Part shown: positions 45,896 to 47,396 of the stretch, piece after piece
How the letters are laid out: every line of letters starts with the position of its first letter
Position numbering within the stretch: the stretch's first letter is position 1
NCBI RefSeq assembly: GCF_028548395.1
Contig: NZ_JAQQLA010000002.1
Coordinates: 1-47,396, forward strand
Reading direction: 5' to 3'
DNA from: Vogesella indigofera
GTDB taxonomy: Bacteria; Pseudomonadota; Gammaproteobacteria; Burkholderiales; Chromobacteriaceae
Length of the DNA: 47,396 nt
The notes under the pieces: generated by a model
What the model was told of the DNA's origin: nothing
The model's input: the letters and a program-made list of their open reading frames with translations, nothing else
Databases searched by the model: none
Made by a program: the position numbers and the translations under genes

Positions 45896-47396
45896 ATGAG
45901 TGCAGCCCACAATCAAGGCAAGATCGTTGCAATTAGCGGCAAGATCATCGCAGTTGCGGTAGATGGTTCGCAGCGCGTACTGAAGGTGGGCGACACCGTA
46001 GCGGTGGGCGAGCGCCTGATCGTACCGGCTGATGGTGTCATCGAGTTGCGTGCAGACAATGGCAACATCGTAAAAATTGCCGAAGCCCGTGATCTGACCA
46101 TTACCGATGACGTATTCGGTCCTGCAACAGCAGATGTCGCCGATGCCGCACTGGCTACCCTGCCAAGCGAAGCGCAGCAAGTCCTGACGGCGCTGCAGGA
46201 TGGTCAGGATCCGTTGCAGAACCTGGAAGCGACCGCTGCCGGTCTCGCGGCAGGTGGTGGTGAGGATGGTGGCAGCTCCTACACCATCCTGGGCCGGGTC
46301 AGCGAAGACATTACCGCTGCCAGCCTGGCAGCGGGCACTGCTAGCGATGCCAACATTGATACCATTGCCGCCACGACGGGCGCCTTGGATGCCACCCAGA
46401 CACTCAATCAGCCTTCCGTGCTGGTTGCTGATAGCAACTTCATTGATGAAGACGGCATGGCTGCCGGCAATCTGCTGGAGAATGACAGCGACACTGACGA
46501 CGCGCTCAGTGTTGTTGGTATCACGGTCAACGACCGTACTTTTACCGTGGATACTGAAGAAGGCGCATTCATCGAACTCGAGTCTGGTGTGCTCCAGGTC
46601 AGTGCCAACGGCGATTACATTTTCTCTCCGGCAAGCAACTGGAACGGTACCGTTCCAGTTATTACCTACACCACCAACACCGGTAGCAGCAGCACGCTGA
46701 CCATCACCGTCAATCCGGTAGATGACCCTAGTGTGCTGAAGGCAGACAGCAATACAGTTGAGGAAGACACGCCTGCCAAGGGCAATGTGCTGGAAAACGA
46801 CAGCGACATTGATAGCGAGCTGAGTGTGGTGAGCATTACTGTCGATGGCCGCAGCTATACCGTTGATGCTCAGGACGGTGCTTTCGTCGAGCTGGAATCC
46901 GGCATGCTGGAAGTTTCCGCCAATGGCGATTACATCTTCACCCCAGCCAGTAACTGGCACGGCACTGTGCCGACCGTTGCATACACCACTAATACCGGTA
47001 GCAGCAGCACGCTCGATATTACCGTCACCCCGGTGACCGACGGCTTCACTGATGGCAACGAAAGCGTCAGCGTGGCGGAAGACACCACCCTGCAAGGCAG
47101 CGTGCTGGACGGTACCAGCAGCGTGGACGGCGCGGTGCGCGTCACCGGCTTCAGCATCGGCGACAGCAGCTACGCCGCTGGCGCCAGCGCCAGCATCGAC
47201 GGCGTCGGCAGCCTGCAGCTGAACGCGGACGGCAGCTACCTGTTCACCCCGGCGGCCAACTACCACGGCGCGGTACCGCTGGTCAGCTACACCGTCAGCG
47301 ACGGCGTCAGCAGCGACAGCTCCACCCTCAGCATCAGCGTCACCCCGGTGACCGACGGCTTCACTGATGGCAACGAAAGCGTCAGCGTGGCGGAAG
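45896..47396 (+). CDS. LapA/BapA-like giant adhesin, N-terminal part (3' truncated by window)
   Basis: Start at ATG 45896, with GGAG eight bases upstream; 500 residues are visible and the frame runs off the window. The N-terminal ~110 residues form a retention module: IVAISGKIIAVAVDGSQR, LKVGDTVAVGERLIVPADG, then VIELRADNGNIVKIAEARD. Next comes LQNLEATAAGLAAGGG with TAAG at 113-116, the site cut by LapG proteases in LapA. From ~170 it has ~102-105-aa Ig/cadherin-like repeats (VEEDTPAKGNVLENDSDID, TPASNWHGTVP). By family it is a type I secreted biofilm adhesin held in the outer membrane until LapG cuts it, under c-di-GMP/LapD control. The T1SS genes are not in the window. Confidence 0.93.
   Translation, partial: MSAAHNQGKIVAISGKIIAVAVDGSQRVLKVGDTVAVGERLIVPADGVIELRADNGNIVKIAEARDLTITDDVFGPATADVADAALATLPSEAQQVLTALQDGQDPLQNLEATAAGLAAGGGEDGGSSYTILGRVSEDITAASLAAGTASDANIDTIAATTGALDATQTLNQPSVLVADSNFIDEDGMAAGNLLENDSDTDDALSVVGITVNDRTFTVDTEEGAFIELESGVLQVSANGDYIFSPASNWNGTVPVITYTTNTGSSSTLTITVNPVDDPSVLKADSNTVEEDTPAKGNVLENDSDIDSELSVVSITVDGRSYTVDAQDGAFVELESGMLEVSANGDYIFTPASNWHGTVPTVAYTTNTGSSSTLDITVTPVTDGFTDGNESVSVAEDTTLQGSVLDGTSSVDGAVRVTGFSIGDSSYAAGASASIDGVGSLQLNADGSYLFTPAANYHGAVPLVSYTVSDGVSSDSSTLSISVTPVTDGFTDGNESVSVAE
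47024..47396 (+). repeat. Near-identical adhesin repeat units at the window end
   Basis: A 58-bp stretch at 47024-47081 recurs without change at 47339-47396, period 315 bp (105 aa). The second copy is cut by the window, so a long array is expected beyond it. Identity at DNA level suggests recent expansion or gene conversion. Confidence 0.92.

Noticed and set aside
45836..47266. 476-aa minus-strand frame opposite the LapA-like gene
   Set aside because: No start signal, no recognisable domain; the plus frame has a ribosome site, retention module and repeats.

Overview
The window looks like chromosomal DNA of a GC-rich betaproteobacterium. The gene set (thiBPQ under a TPP riboswitch, gmhA, mrp, metG with a C-terminal tRNA-binding domain, bauA-mmsA, ydbH-ynbE-ydbL, many chemoreceptors, LapA-type and two-partner adhesins) would fit the order Neisseriales, for example Chromobacteriaceae. 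That placement is inference from gene content, since no rRNA or marker alignment could be made.

Layout. 1-2.6 kb: 3' end of a two-partner-secretion adhesin and its outer-membrane transporter. 2.7-5.2 kb: katG, preceded by a tiny 22-codon ORF. 5.6-9.3 kb: TPP riboswitch and the thiamine ABC importer thiBPQ. 9.4-14.1 kb: gmhA, a chemoreceptor, a YbaK-family deacylase and a glutamine-rich secreted repeat protein. 14.5-21.1 kb: a minus-strand copper/heavy-metal operon (truncated cusF-like gene, cytochrome c, Met-rich protein, YHS-type copper ATPase, small membrane proteins, ICMT-like protein, beta-propeller). Its 5' end is cut by a 1.13-kb segment with ~93-bp terminal inverted repeats that carries a slyD-like gene. 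22.3-30.4 kb: a small unknown gene, amtB, murI, mrp, an mdfA-like drug exporter and metG. 30.6-37.7 kb: two identical initiator tRNA genes, then a less GC-rich islet bounded by diverged direct repeats and holding a 1247-aa membrane diguanylate cyclase, then an Aer-like receptor. 38.1-42 kb: beta-alanine catabolism (bauA-mmsA) with a divergent LysR regulator and a near-ideal CRP site. 42.2-45.4 kb: ydbH-ynbE-ydbL. 45.9 kb to the end: N-terminus of a giant LapA/BapA-like adhesin with a retention module and a LapG-type TAAG motif.

Two signals cut across the gene map. First, the 10-mer GTTGGCCGCA occurs 23 times at 20 places, in all reading frames and between genes, three times as inverted pairs. 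One pair forms the mdfA-metG intergenic hairpin. It behaves like a selected dispersed DNA word, much as DNA-uptake sequences do in relatives, and it is missing from 30.3-38.1 kb. Second, two ~150-bp palindrome-ended elements (MITE-like) have each inserted exactly at the TGA stop codon of a gene (ybaK and murI) and left the stop intact.

Working together: both adhesin systems and the diguanylate cyclase suggest surface attachment controlled by c-di-GMP, and the two chemoreceptors suggest motility. The copper operon shows metal stress adaptation with rearrangement at its upstream end.
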